Under the pieces are notes generated by a model. It did not search any database. It saw nothing but the letters and a program-made list of their open reading frames with translations, and was not told the origin of the DNA. Below, piece after piece: positions 27,348 through 36,986 of a DNA stretch of 64,000 nucleotides. The DNA lies in contig NZ_CP142394.1 in NCBI RefSeq assembly GCF_035930445.1, positions 2,699,501-2,763,500 on the forward strand. The letters run 5' to 3'. Both the position numbers and the translations under genes were made by a program. The DNA is from Sphingopyxis chilensis. Its GTDB lineage: Bacteria; Pseudomonadota; Alphaproteobacteria; Sphingomonadales; Sphingomonadaceae. How positions within the stretch are numbered: the first letter of the stretch is position 1; every line of letters begins with the position of its first letter.

Positions 27348-29171
27348 ATGGCCGTGGCGGGGGATATGGGAGTTCATGCGGCCGCGAGGTCCAGGCACGC
27401 GGATATCCGCAGGATATTGGCCGGTTCGGCGGGACTGATCGCGGCGGTCCTGCCCGCCGCCCTGTGGGCGCAGGCGACCCCGCAAATCCCCACGCGCGAG
27501 GAAATCCAGCGCCCGACGCTTCCTCCCGCCGCGCAGCCCGGTGAGCAGATCGTCGCGATCGACGACGGCATCGAACGCGCGCCCTGCCCGCTCGCCAATC
27601 CCGAATTCGCCAATGTCCGCTTCACGCTGCGCGCAGTGGAATTTTCGACCGTCGAAGGCATCGACAATGGGCTGCTCGCGCCGAGCTGGGCCGGTCGCGT
27701 CGGGCAGGATCTCCCGATTTCCGCGATATGCGAGATTCGCGACCGCGCCGCGACCATCCTGCGGTCGCAAGGCTATCTCGCCGCCGTCCGCGTGCCGCCG
27801 CAGACGATCGGCGACGGAATCGTCCGGCTCGACATCCTTTCGGCGCGGATGACGCGGATCGAGGTGCGCGGCGACGCGGGCGCCAACGAAAAGCTGTTGC
27901 AACGCTATCTCTCGCGGCTCGACGATGCGCCGGTTTTCAATATCGCCGATGCCGAACGCTATCTGCTGCTGGCGCGCGACATTCCGGGCATGGACGCGCG
28001 GCTGACCTTGCGTCCCGGCGCGGTTCCCGGCGAAGTCGTGGGCGAAGTCACCGTTACGCGCACCCCCGTCATCTTCGACTTCAATGCGCAGAATTTCGGA
28101 TCGCGCGACGTCGGCCGATGGGGCGGCAACGCGCGCGCGCGTTTCACCGGCCTGACCGGGATGGGCGACCTCACCACAGTCGGCTTCTATGCGACCCCCG
28201 ATTTCGATGAGCAGAAAGTCGTGCAGGCGTCACACGAATTCCGCGTCGGCGGCGAGGGGCTGCGCCTTGGCGCCAGCTATACCTACGCCTGGACCCGGCC
28301 GGACCTCACCGGCCTGCCGATCAAATCGAACACGCAGGTCGTCAGTCTGTTCGGTTCCTATCCGCTCGTACTGACGCAAGCCCAGCGCGTTTCCGTCGGT
28401 GGCGGGCTCGATATCATCGATCAGGATATCAGCCTGACCGGCGTGCCGCTCAACAAGGACCGGCTGCGCGTCTTCAGCCTGCGCGCTGACGCGAACTGGA
28501 TCGATCCCGACTCGATCGCCGGCCGCGGCGGCTATAATCCCAGCGAACCGCGCTGGTCGCTCGCCACTTCGCTCGAGGCACGACAGGGCGTCTCCTTCCT
28601 CGGTGCCAGCGACGATTGCGGTCCCGGCGGCACGGCATGCTTCCTGCCGGGCGCGGTGCCACTGACGCGCATCGAGGGCAAGCCCGACGCCTTCCTTGTC
28701 CGCGCCAATGCGCTCGCCGAATGGCGGCCGGCAAAATTATTCACCCTGTCGGCCGCGCCCCGCGCGCAATGGACCAACGATCCGCTGCTTGCCTATGAAG
28801 AATTTTCGGGCGGCAATTTCACTGTCGGGCGCGGCTTCGATCCCGGCACGGTGATCGGAGACAGCGGCGTCGCGGTGGCACTCGAGGCGCGCTACGGCTC
28901 GTTCGTCCCCGCCAACACGAAAGCCTTCGCCTTCCAACCCTTTGCCTTTTTCGACGCCGCCTGGGTTTGGAACGAGGATGCCGCGTTCGACGGGCTCGAC
29001 CCACAGAAACTCTATTCGGCGGGCGGCGGCGTGCGCGTCGCCTATGGCGACCTCGGCCGGCTCGACGTGACGCTGGCCGTGCCGCTCGACCGCGGCGGCT
29101 TCCTGACCGAAAAACCCGATCCGCGGCTGCTTCTATCGTTGACCACCCAGTTCGGCGTGCAGGCGCGCTGA
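27348..29171 (+). CDS. Two-partner secretion transporter (FhaC/ShlB/HecB family)
   Basis: About 607 residues. A signal peptide (LAGSAGLIAAVLPAALWAQA) precedes POTRA domains (RFTLRAVEFSTVEG; RMTRIEVRGDAGANEKLL with YLSRLDDAPVF) and a 16-strand barrel. The barrel's conserved loop-6 motif appears as VGRGFDPG and the chain ends in a strand typical of Omp85 proteins. It should export the giant protein encoded 30 bases downstream. The ATG at 27348 follows aaggggt; an earlier in-frame ATG at 27303 is less likely. A 176-base gap before it may hold its own promoter. Confidence 0.93.
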   Translation: MAVAGDMGVHAAARSRHADIRRILAGSAGLIAAVLPAALWAQATPQIPTREEIQRPTLPPAAQPGEQIVAIDDGIERAPCPLANPEFANVRFTLRAVEFSTVEGIDNGLLAPSWAGRVGQDLPISAICEIRDRAATILRSQGYLAAVRVPPQTIGDGIVRLDILSARMTRIEVRGDAGANEKLLQRYLSRLDDAPVFNIADAERYLLLARDIPGMDARLTLRPGAVPGEVVGEVTVTRTPVIFDFNAQNFGSRDVGRWGGNARARFTGLTGMGDLTTVGFYATPDFDEQKVVQASHEFRVGGEGLRLGASYTYAWTRPDLTGLPIKSNTQVVSLFGSYPLVLTQAQRVSVGGGLDIIDQDISLTGVPLNKDRLRVFSLRADANWIDPDSIAGRGGYNPSEPRWSLATSLEARQGVSFLGASDDCGPGGTACFLPGAVPLTRIEGKPDAFLVRANALAEWRPAKLFTLSAAPRAQWTNDPLLAYEEFSGGNFTVGRGFDPGTVIGDSGVAVALEARYGSFVPANTKAFAFQPFAFFDAAWVWNEDAAFDGLDPQKLYSAGGGVRVAYGDLGRLDVTLAVPLDRGGFLTEKPDPRLLLSLTTQFGVQAR

Positions 29172-29201
29172 CCCATGAGCTTTGCATCGAGGACAATCGA
29201 C

Positions 29202-32200
29202 ATGCGTGCCACCGCCACCCTCTCGCCCGTCCGCAAAGACAAGCAGCGCCTGTTGACCAGTTGCGCGATCGCGGCCGGGATCGCTGCGCTTGCCTATGGC
29301 GGACCCGCGTCGGCACAAGTCGCCGGTTCGGGCAGCTTCGTTTCGGGCGCCGGCTCGATCGGCAACGATGGCGGGACCAACACGACGACGGTGAATGTCG
29401 GCGGGGCGGAAAGCATCATCAATTGGGTGCCGACCGACGCCGCCCCGACCGGGGGCGCGATCGACCTGCTTCCGGCCGGCGAAAACTGGGATTTCGTCGG
29501 CACCGGCGACTATACCGTACTCAACCGCTTCGTGAACGGCGGCGGAGGATCGCTCAGCCGCGAGATCGCGCTCAACGGCACGGTCAACTCCTATATTGGC
29601 TCGGCGAGCGGCCCGCGCGGCGGCAATATCTGGTTCTACAACGCCGGTGGCATATTGATCGGCGCGAGCGGCGTGGTCAACGTCGGCAGCCTTGTTCTCA
29701 CCACCAATGATATCGTCACGACCGGCGGGCTGTTCGGTCCGGGCGGCGAGATACGCTTCCGCGGCGCTTCGGGCAGCACCTCCGCCGTCACCGTGAACGG
29801 CGCGATCAACGCCAATATCGTGGGCAGTCCGGGCAACAGCTATGTCGCGCTTGTCGCGCCGCGCGTCGTGCAGGCGGGAGACGTCCGTGTCGACGGATCG
29901 GCCGCCTATGTGACCGGGGAACAGGCCGATATCCGGATCAACGGCGGATTGTTCGACATCAACGTCCTTGTCGGCGCCGAAGGCGGCAACGTCATCGACC
30001 ATTCGGGCACGACAACCGGCCCGGCGCATCTGGACACCAACGGCAATCAAAGCCGCGTCTACATGGTCGCGATTCCCAAGAACGACGCGGTCACGATGCT
30101 GGTCAGCGGGGCGATCGGCTATGACGACGCGCTCTCGGCGCAGGTCGACCCCGATGGCGCGGTGCGGCTGTCGGCGGGCTATAATATCACCGCGGGCGAA
30201 CTCGATGCGACGCCGGCCAATGCGACCGCCGCGAACATCACCGCGGGCGATACATTGTTCCGGAGCGACACGATCGCGCGCGCCAGCGGCGCGTTCACCG
30301 CCGCGCCGACGCAAACGCTTCCGCCCTCGCCCACCCCGCTGTCGTCGGAGGGTCAGTTCTTCGTCGAAGGCAACGGGACTTTCATCGGTGACGTCAGCGC
30401 GACCGTCGGCATCGGGCCGAACCAGTCGGGCGGCGCGACAGGAAGCTTCACCGTCCAGTCGGGGGGCCGCGGCGGTACGCCCGGCAACGCAGCGGTGAAC
30501 GTTTCCGGCGGATCGCTCGCGGCGCCCGGCGCGCTGACCATATCGGCATCGGGCACGCCCGACGCCCTCACTGGCGACAGCCAGGGCGGTACCGCCGCCC
30601 TGACGATCACCGGCGGCAGCGTGACCTCTTCGGGCGTCACGGTCGAAGCCAATGGCGTCGCCGACCTCGGCTCCAACGGCGCGGCCGGGACCGGACGCGG
30701 CGGCGCGGCAAGCATCTCGGTCAGCAATGCGGGCAGCACGCTGACGGTCGGCAACATCTTCATCAATGCGCTGGCGAGCGGGGACAACAGCTTCGCCGGC
30801 GACCCACCGGCGGTCAGCGGCGACGGCATCGGCGGCACCGCCACCCTGGCCGTGGCGAATGGCGGCACCGTCGGCCCGGTAACATTGCTGTCGCTCGACG
30901 CGACTGGCACCGGGGGCATCGGCCTCGTCCAGTCGGGCGACGGCGTCGGTGGCACCGCGCGCATCGCGGTGTCAGGACCCGGATCCTTTCTCTCGGCGAC
31001 GCAAAGCTTCGTCGAGGCCGGCGGCGATGGCGGCGGCAGCATCGGTCCCTTTGAGACGCAGAATGGCGGCGATGGTATCGGCGGAACCGCAGAGATGCTC
31101 ATCAATGCCGACGCAGCATCGACCGTCTCCGCGGGCCAGCTCCTCGCTTCCGCGCTCGGGCGCGGCGGTGATGCGAGCGGCGCGGAGGATGTCATTGGCG
31201 GTGACGCCGTGGGAGGTACGGCGACCCTGACCGTCGATGGCGGCGTCGATGCGCAATTCACCGCGATCACGCTCAACGCCTCGGCGCTGGCGGGAAGCGC
31301 GTTCAGTCCGAGCGGAACGACGGGGCAGACGGGTAACGCGAGCGCGAATGATGTGACAATCTCGGCCACGGGCGGTTCGACGATCGCCAGCGGCGGCTTC
31401 ATCAACCTCTTCGCGGTCGGCATGGGCGTCGCAGGCGAGAATTTCGGGACGGGTAGCGGCGGCAATATCGCGGTCAGCGCGACGGCGGGCGGCGCGATCA
31501 CCACAGCGAACGCGCTGACGGCCCAGGCGATGGGCGGCAGCATGTCGAGCGCGACCGCGACCAGCGCCGGCAACGGCATCGGCGGCGACATCGGCTTTAT
31601 CGCCGACGGCGGGACAATTCAGGCTGAGGTCTACGACGTTGATGCGAGCAGCGACACGGCCAATGTCACCGGCACGGGCGGCACGGCGCAGGGCGGGACG
31701 ATCGACCTGTTGGCCTCGGGCGGCGGCCAGATCGTCGCGACGCTCGACGCACTAAACACCCTCACCGCCAGCGCGCGATCCGGCGTCAGCGCGGCGGGAA
31801 CGGCAGCCACCGGTGGCTCGATCCAGCTGATCGCCGATGCCGGAACGATCGATCTGGGCGTCGGTGCCGATCTGTCCGCCGACGGCAGGTCGGGCGGCGC
31901 GGCAACGTCGGGCGCGAACAACCCGACCGGCACCGGCGGTTCGATCCTGATCCGCGTCGAAGCCGACGCATCGGACAGCAGCCGCATCGACGCCGGCGAC
32001 CTGTTCGCAACGGCCGACGGCCAAGCCCAGGCCGAAAGCGAATTGCCGCCCGGCGCCGAGCCTCCCGCCGGCAACGCGCAGGGCGGCACGATGACCATGG
32101 TCGTCGCGGGCGGCACATTCACCGGCAACGTCATCGAACTTTCCGCCAACGGCGGCACCGGCGATGGCGGCAGCGGTACCGGGACTGGCGGCACCGCGAC

Positions 32201-35200
32201 CTTCACCCAGACAGGCGGAACCGTGTCGGTCAGCGACATCAGCATCGCCGCCGACGGCTTTGGCGGCACTATGCAAGACCTGTCGGGAACGGGCGTCGGC
32301 GGCGTCGCGACGATCGATCTGTCGGGCGGCACGATCACCGCGGCCGACATCACGGCCTCGGCCAGCGGCCAGGGCGGTTTCGGCTTGCCCGGCGACGATT
32401 TCGACCCGCTCAACATCGTCGCTGGCGGCGACGGCGGCATCGGGCGCGGCGGCACCGCTACGATCAGCATCGGCGGCACGGCGGTCGTCGACGCCAGCGT
32501 GATTCAGGCCAGCGCGCTCGGCACGGGCGGCGACGGCGGGCCGTTCGACAGCTTCTTCACCGGCACGCCCGGCACCCCGGGCAATGCGGGCGACGGCATC
32601 GGCGGCGAGGCAACGGTGAACATGGGCGGCGGCACGACGACCGCGAGCAGCGTGCTCGCCGACGCATCGGGCGTCGGCGGCGGCGGCGGCGGCAGCTTTT
32701 TCTCGAGCAGCGGCGGCCCCGCCACCGGCATCGGGGTCGGCGGCACAGGCGGCACGGGTCGCGGCGGCACCGCGACGATCGCGCTCGAAACACCGATCGA
32801 CGGGGTCGGCGCGACAAGCAGCGTCGCGCTCGGCACCGGCGGCGCGGGCGGCATCCACAATGTCGGCGGCGACGGCGGCGATGGCTTCGGCGGCACCGCC
32901 CAAGCGATCGTCACCGGCTTCGAGGCCGGCAGCCTCGCGGTCACCATCGATTCGACCGGGACCGGCGGCAACGGCGCAGACGGCAACGACGGCGCCGGCG
33001 GCCTCGGCGGCAACGGAACCGGCGGTACCTCGCGAATCGCGGCCGATGGCGCGGGAGCGAGCCTGACGGCCGTGCAGAGCAATCTCGTTTCGGGCGGGAT
33101 CGGCGGCAACGGCGGCGCGGGCGGGCTGGGCTTCAGCTCTTTCCCCGCGATCGCCCCCGATGGCGGCGATGGCGGCGACGGACAAGGCGGCACGATCGAG
33201 ATTGCGGCGAACGAAGGCGGAACGGTCTCGCTCGGCCTCGACGGCGGCGACTTCGTCTCCCTTTCCAGCAGCGGAAGCGGCGGCGCGGGCGGCGCCGGCA
33301 GCAACAGCAGTTTCGGCGAAGGAAATCAGTCAGGAAGCGGCGGCGACGGCGGCGCGGGGACCGGCGGGACCGTTCGGCTTGTCGCCACCGGCGGGACGAT
33401 CACCTCGAACGGTGAAGCGGTCGACATCGCGGCGAGCGGTCTTGCCGGCGGAGGCGGCAGCGGCGGCATCGGCCAAGGTGGCGGCGTCGACGGCGGCCTT
33501 GGCAACATGGATCAAACCACCGGCGGCCACGTGGTGATTGAAACGGCGGCCGGCGCCTCGGGGGCCGGACAAGTCGATCTCGGCCCGACAAGCATCGCCG
33601 CGAACGGCGATTTTGCGGGGCGCATCGAATTGCGCTCGGGCGGCAATATCCACTTCGCGGGCCTCACTGCCGAGGCACTCGGGATCGCCGCGCCAACCAA
33701 CAACGACACCGATACCGCGCTCGCAGGCATCTTTGTCGCGCCGACCGGCGGCACGATCGCCAGCCAGGGCGACGTTACGCTGACCACCGACGGTTCGATC
33801 GGCGTCCATGCTCAGTCGAACGGCATATTCGACGTCGATGGCACCCTGACGATCGACGCGGGCGACCAGATCGACTTCCGCCACGATGCGCGCGAGGGCC
33901 AGGCGCCAACGCTTCGCGCGAGCGAAAGCCTGATCGCCACCGCGCCGACCAGCATCAGCGGCGCGCCGGGCAGTCTGATCGCCGCGGGCGGCACGCTGTC
34001 GCTGACCACGAGCGGAACGATCGGCGTCGACGGCCTCGCGGGCGGCGACATCACGCTGACTAGCACAGGCGAAACGACTGTCGGACATGCCGAAGCCGTC
34101 AATGATTTCAACGCGAACGCGACCAGTTTCGCAACCGGCCTCAACTCGATCATTACCGGCGGCGATATCGACATCGTCGCGCCGGGCGCGGTCGATCTCG
34201 GCAATTCGAGCGCGGGCGGCTTCGTCCAGGTTTCCGGGCAATCGATCGCCTTCAACAATATCGACGCCGGCCTGTCAGTGAGCTTGTCGGCCAACGGGGC
34301 AGCACCGGGTGCGGAGGGCATCAGCGGCGGCTCGATCGCGGCCGGCGGCGACATCAACCTGTTCGCGAACAGCATCGCGCTGACCGGCACGGTGACCGGC
34401 GACGCCTCCTTCTTCGCCTTTGGCACCGGCGGCGCGGTTTCGGTGAATGGCGCCGACGTCGACGGCACCATCTCGATCTTCTCGGCCGACGATCTTTCGG
34501 GCAATTTTACCGCAGGCGGCGATATCTTCCTCAATTCGGACGGAGACATAGACGTCTCGGCACAGGCGAATGGCGGTTATGTCGACGGCAACGGCCTCGC
34601 CACCGAAGGCAATTTATTCGTCATCGCCGCGGGCGACGCGGCGCTGACCGACAGTTCTGCGGCGCGCATGTTCGGTGTGAGCGCGGGGGGCACCGCATCG
34701 ATCGACGGCGGCATCGCGGGCGAGGACATGCTCGTCGTCGCCGGGACGACCGCCAGCCTGACCGACGTCAGCGTGGGCGACGACGTCACCGTCAACGCAC
34801 CGGGCAACATCGACGCGGTCAATGTCAGTGCCACCGGTGCGGGCGCCGACACGCATATCCTCGGCCTGTCGTCGGGTTCGGGCAGCCCGATCTTCACGAT
34901 CGGCGTCGGGGAAGGAACCGAAGGCATCAACGGCGCCGACATCGTCATGGCGTCGGCGAACGGCGCGATCGACGCGGCGGCGCTGTCGGCGGGTGACGAC
35001 ATATTGCTCAACGCCGCGAACGGCATCGCGGTCAACGGCGCGACCACCCTAGGCCTCGGCACGACCGGCGGCGACAGCAGCATCCGCACGCAGGGCGGCG
35101 CAACGACGCTCGCGGGTATCGATTCCTTCAGCGACGTCGTCGTCGATGCGGCCGGCCTGGCCAACCTTACCGGTGTCGTCACCGCGGGCCGCGACACGAT

Positions 35201-36950
35201 AATCGACGCGCAGGACGTCACCCTCGCGGCGCTGACCGATCCCGGCGGCAATACCGTTCCAACGCTGGACGCGGACGGCGATGTGGTGGTGAATTCGGCG
35301 GCCGGCATTGCGGGCGGTGGCGTTCGCGCACTCGGCGACGTAGCGCTGACGGCGGACACCGCCATCGGCCTCACCTCGGTCGAGGGCCAGAATGTTGCCC
35401 TGACCGGCACGAACGGCATCGACGTGCAACAGGCCAATGTGCTCGGCACGGCCGATTTGGACAGCAGCGACGGCGACATCCGGATCGGCAGTCTCCTTGC
35501 CTCCGGCCCGATCAATGCCAGCGCCGATGCGATCCGCATCGAAGGCGGCGGCAACCTGGCCTTTGCGTCCCTCGCCACCGACGTCGGCGACGCTTACGTC
35601 CGCGCGAACGGCGACCTGTCGGTCGCGGACGGCAACATCGCGGGCACGGCCGATCTCGGCACGCAGGGCGAAGGCATGAGCATCGGCACGCTCGCCGCCG
35701 CCAACGCCATACTCGCCAATTCGGGCGGTTTCCTCAATCTCGACACAGTGACCGTCACCGGCAGCATCGACGCCAGCGCGCTCGCGTCGCTGGGCGTCAC
35801 CGGCATCGTCACCGGCCAGTCGATCGCGCTCGCGTCGGCGAATATCACAATCGATCCGGCGGGCCGCGTCGGCACCGCCGGCGTTACGCAGCAATTGTCG
35901 GTCGCGAACAACAACAGCGACAACCAGACCTTCGTCGGCGGCGCGTCCGGCACGAGCGTTGCGGGTTATCATATCGACGCCGACGAGCTGACCCGCCTCT
36001 ATGGCAACCAGATCGAGATCTTCGCACCCGCGGTGCAGGCCGCTGGCGGCGCCTCGGTCGGGTCGGCGGCACCGCCCGACGTCGTCGTCGACGGCTTCAC
36101 CATGACCGGCGGTGCTGCGGGCTCCAATCTCGGCGCGAATGGCGCGCTGACGATCCGCACACCGGGCAAGATGCGCGTCATCGGCAACGTCGAACTGACC
36201 GGCCTCACTGACGCCAACGCGCTCAATCTCGTCGCAGGCGACGCGCTCGAGGTGATCCTGGGCCAGGGCAGCGTGCGCCTCGTGAACGGCGCGGACCCGG
36301 CGGGGCAACTCAACATGGTGTCCGACGACATCATCGTCGCAACGGCCGAAGCGATCGCGGATGTCGGCGCCGCGACCTCGACCGCCGCGATCAACACGCG
36401 TCTCGAACAGAATGACGGCATCCTGCTCGACGAAGGCGCGCTTTTCGCACGCGGCATCCGGGCCGAAGTCGTCGGCGGCTTCTATGTCCAGAACAGCGGG
36501 GCGGGCACCGATTTTGCCCAGCGCCGCGGGCTGACCTTCGGCGCTGGCGGGCTCGACGTCGTGACCCAAGGGCCGTCGCGCATCGTCGTCAACGGCGTAC
36601 AGCTTGGCACGAACGGGCAGGTAACCGGTCTCGACACGCTCCAGTTGCTCACCATCGGCGGCACGGCGCCCGTCGCCGGCAGCTACGATCCGCGATCGAC
36701 CGTCAACGGCTGCCTCATCTCCAGCCCGACCGTCTGCGCCACCGTCGCGATCGACATCGACAATAATTTCCCGGTGCAGGATGTGATCGAGGAAATCGAC
36801 GGCGACGAGGACAGCGCGGGCGAAGGCAACAGCCTGCCACAGCCGCTAATCACGATGCGCGAAGTGGATCCACTGACCGGCGCGCCGCTGCTCGACGATC
36901 CGGTGACCGGTGCGGGCAACGACGATCTGTGGACGCCGCCCGCGCAATAG
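29202..36950 (+). CDS. Giant TPS exoprotein (filamentous-haemagglutinin type), glycine-rich
   Basis: About 2,582 residues. A long signal peptide (KDKQRLLTSCAIAAGIAALAY..) leads into a TPS secretion domain: YTVLNRFVNGG and NIWFYNAGGILIGASGVV correspond to the conserved NxN and NPNGI-type motifs. Residues ~400-1,440 are very Gly-rich with irregular repeats of the form DG(I/V)GGTA, residues ~1,450-2,400 are beta-helix-like repeats (GGDINLFANSIAL). The mature chain has only two Cys, C2504 and C2512. The ATG at 29202 has gagga 8 bases upstream; an in-frame ATG at 29175 lacks one. It is the partner of the upstream transporter and probably a surface or released fibre. Confidence 0.92.
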   Translation: MRATATLSPVRKDKQRLLTSCAIAAGIAALAYGGPASAQVAGSGSFVSGAGSIGNDGGTNTTTVNVGGAESIINWVPTDAAPTGGAIDLLPAGENWDFVGTGDYTVLNRFVNGGGGSLSREIALNGTVNSYIGSASGPRGGNIWFYNAGGILIGASGVVNVGSLVLTTNDIVTTGGLFGPGGEIRFRGASGSTSAVTVNGAINANIVGSPGNSYVALVAPRVVQAGDVRVDGSAAYVTGEQADIRINGGLFDINVLVGAEGGNVIDHSGTTTGPAHLDTNGNQSRVYMVAIPKNDAVTMLVSGAIGYDDALSAQVDPDGAVRLSAGYNITAGELDATPANATAANITAGDTLFRSDTIARASGAFTAAPTQTLPPSPTPLSSEGQFFVEGNGTFIGDVSATVGIGPNQSGGATGSFTVQSGGRGGTPGNAAVNVSGGSLAAPGALTISASGTPDALTGDSQGGTAALTITGGSVTSSGVTVEANGVADLGSNGAAGTGRGGAASISVSNAGSTLTVGNIFINALASGDNSFAGDPPAVSGDGIGGTATLAVANGGTVGPVTLLSLDATGTGGIGLVQSGDGVGGTARIAVSGPGSFLSATQSFVEAGGDGGGSIGPFETQNGGDGIGGTAEMLINADAASTVSAGQLLASALGRGGDASGAEDVIGGDAVGGTATLTVDGGVDAQFTAITLNASALAGSAFSPSGTTGQTGNASANDVTISATGGSTIASGGFINLFAVGMGVAGENFGTGSGGNIAVSATAGGAITTANALTAQAMGGSMSSATATSAGNGIGGDIGFIADGGTIQAEVYDVDASSDTANVTGTGGTAQGGTIDLLASGGGQIVATLDALNTLTASARSGVSAAGTAATGGSIQLIADAGTIDLGVGADLSADGRSGGAATSGANNPTGTGGSILIRVEADASDSSRIDAGDLFATADGQAQAESELPPGAEPPAGNAQGGTMTMVVAGGTFTGNVIELSANGGTGDGGSGTGTGGTATFTQTGGTVSVSDISIAADGFGGTMQDLSGTGVGGVATIDLSGGTITAADITASASGQGGFGLPGDDFDPLNIVAGGDGGIGRGGTATISIGGTAVVDASVIQASALGTGGDGGPFDSFFTGTPGTPGNAGDGIGGEATVNMGGGTTTASSVLADASGVGGGGGGSFFSSSGGPATGIGVGGTGGTGRGGTATIALETPIDGVGATSSVALGTGGAGGIHNVGGDGGDGFGGTAQAIVTGFEAGSLAVTIDSTGTGGNGADGNDGAGGLGGNGTGGTSRIAADGAGASLTAVQSNLVSGGIGGNGGAGGLGFSSFPAIAPDGGDGGDGQGGTIEIAANEGGTVSLGLDGGDFVSLSSSGSGGAGGAGSNSSFGEGNQSGSGGDGGAGTGGTVRLVATGGTITSNGEAVDIAASGLAGGGGSGGIGQGGGVDGGLGNMDQTTGGHVVIETAAGASGAGQVDLGPTSIAANGDFAGRIELRSGGNIHFAGLTAEALGIAAPTNNDTDTALAGIFVAPTGGTIASQGDVTLTTDGSIGVHAQSNGIFDVDGTLTIDAGDQIDFRHDAREGQAPTLRASESLIATAPTSISGAPGSLIAAGGTLSLTTSGTIGVDGLAGGDITLTSTGETTVGHAEAVNDFNANATSFATGLNSIITGGDIDIVAPGAVDLGNSSAGGFVQVSGQSIAFNNIDAGLSVSLSANGAAPGAEGISGGSIAAGGDINLFANSIALTGTVTGDASFFAFGTGGAVSVNGADVDGTISIFSADDLSGNFTAGGDIFLNSDGDIDVSAQANGGYVDGNGLATEGNLFVIAAGDAALTDSSAARMFGVSAGGTASIDGGIAGEDMLVVAGTTASLTDVSVGDDVTVNAPGNIDAVNVSATGAGADTHILGLSSGSGSPIFTIGVGEGTEGINGADIVMASANGAIDAAALSAGDDILLNAANGIAVNGATTLGLGTTGGDSSIRTQGGATTLAGIDSFSDVVVDAAGLANLTGVVTAGRDTIIDAQDVTLAALTDPGGNTVPTLDADGDVVVNSAAGIAGGGVRALGDVALTADTAIGLTSVEGQNVALTGTNGIDVQQANVLGTADLDSSDGDIRIGSLLASGPINASADAIRIEGGGNLAFASLATDVGDAYVRANGDLSVADGNIAGTADLGTQGEGMSIGTLAAANAILANSGGFLNLDTVTVTGSIDASALASLGVTGIVTGQSIALASANITIDPAGRVGTAGVTQQLSVANNNSDNQTFVGGASGTSVAGYHIDADELTRLYGNQIEIFAPAVQAAGGASVGSAAPPDVVVDGFTMTGGAAGSNLGANGALTIRTPGKMRVIGNVELTGLTDANALNLVAGDALEVILGQGSVRLVNGADPAGQLNMVSDDIIVATAEAIADVGAATSTAAINTRLEQNDGILLDEGALFARGIRAEVVGGFYVQNSGAGTDFAQRRGLTFGAGGLDVVTQGPSRIVVNGVQLGTNGQVTGLDTLQLLTIGGTAPVAGSYDPRSTVNGCLISSPTVCATVAIDIDNNFPVQDVIEEIDGDEDSAGEGNSLPQPLITMREVDPLTGAPLLDDPVTGAGNDDLWTPPAQ

Positions 36951-36986
36951 CCGCGTTTCGGTTGACGGATCGCATCGGGGCGAGGC

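Noticed and set aside
30430..33530. Regular GGCGGC-rich repeats considered as a CRISPR or satellite array
   Set aside because: The repeats lie in frame within one open reading frame, vary in length and spacing, and encode Gly-rich motifs.
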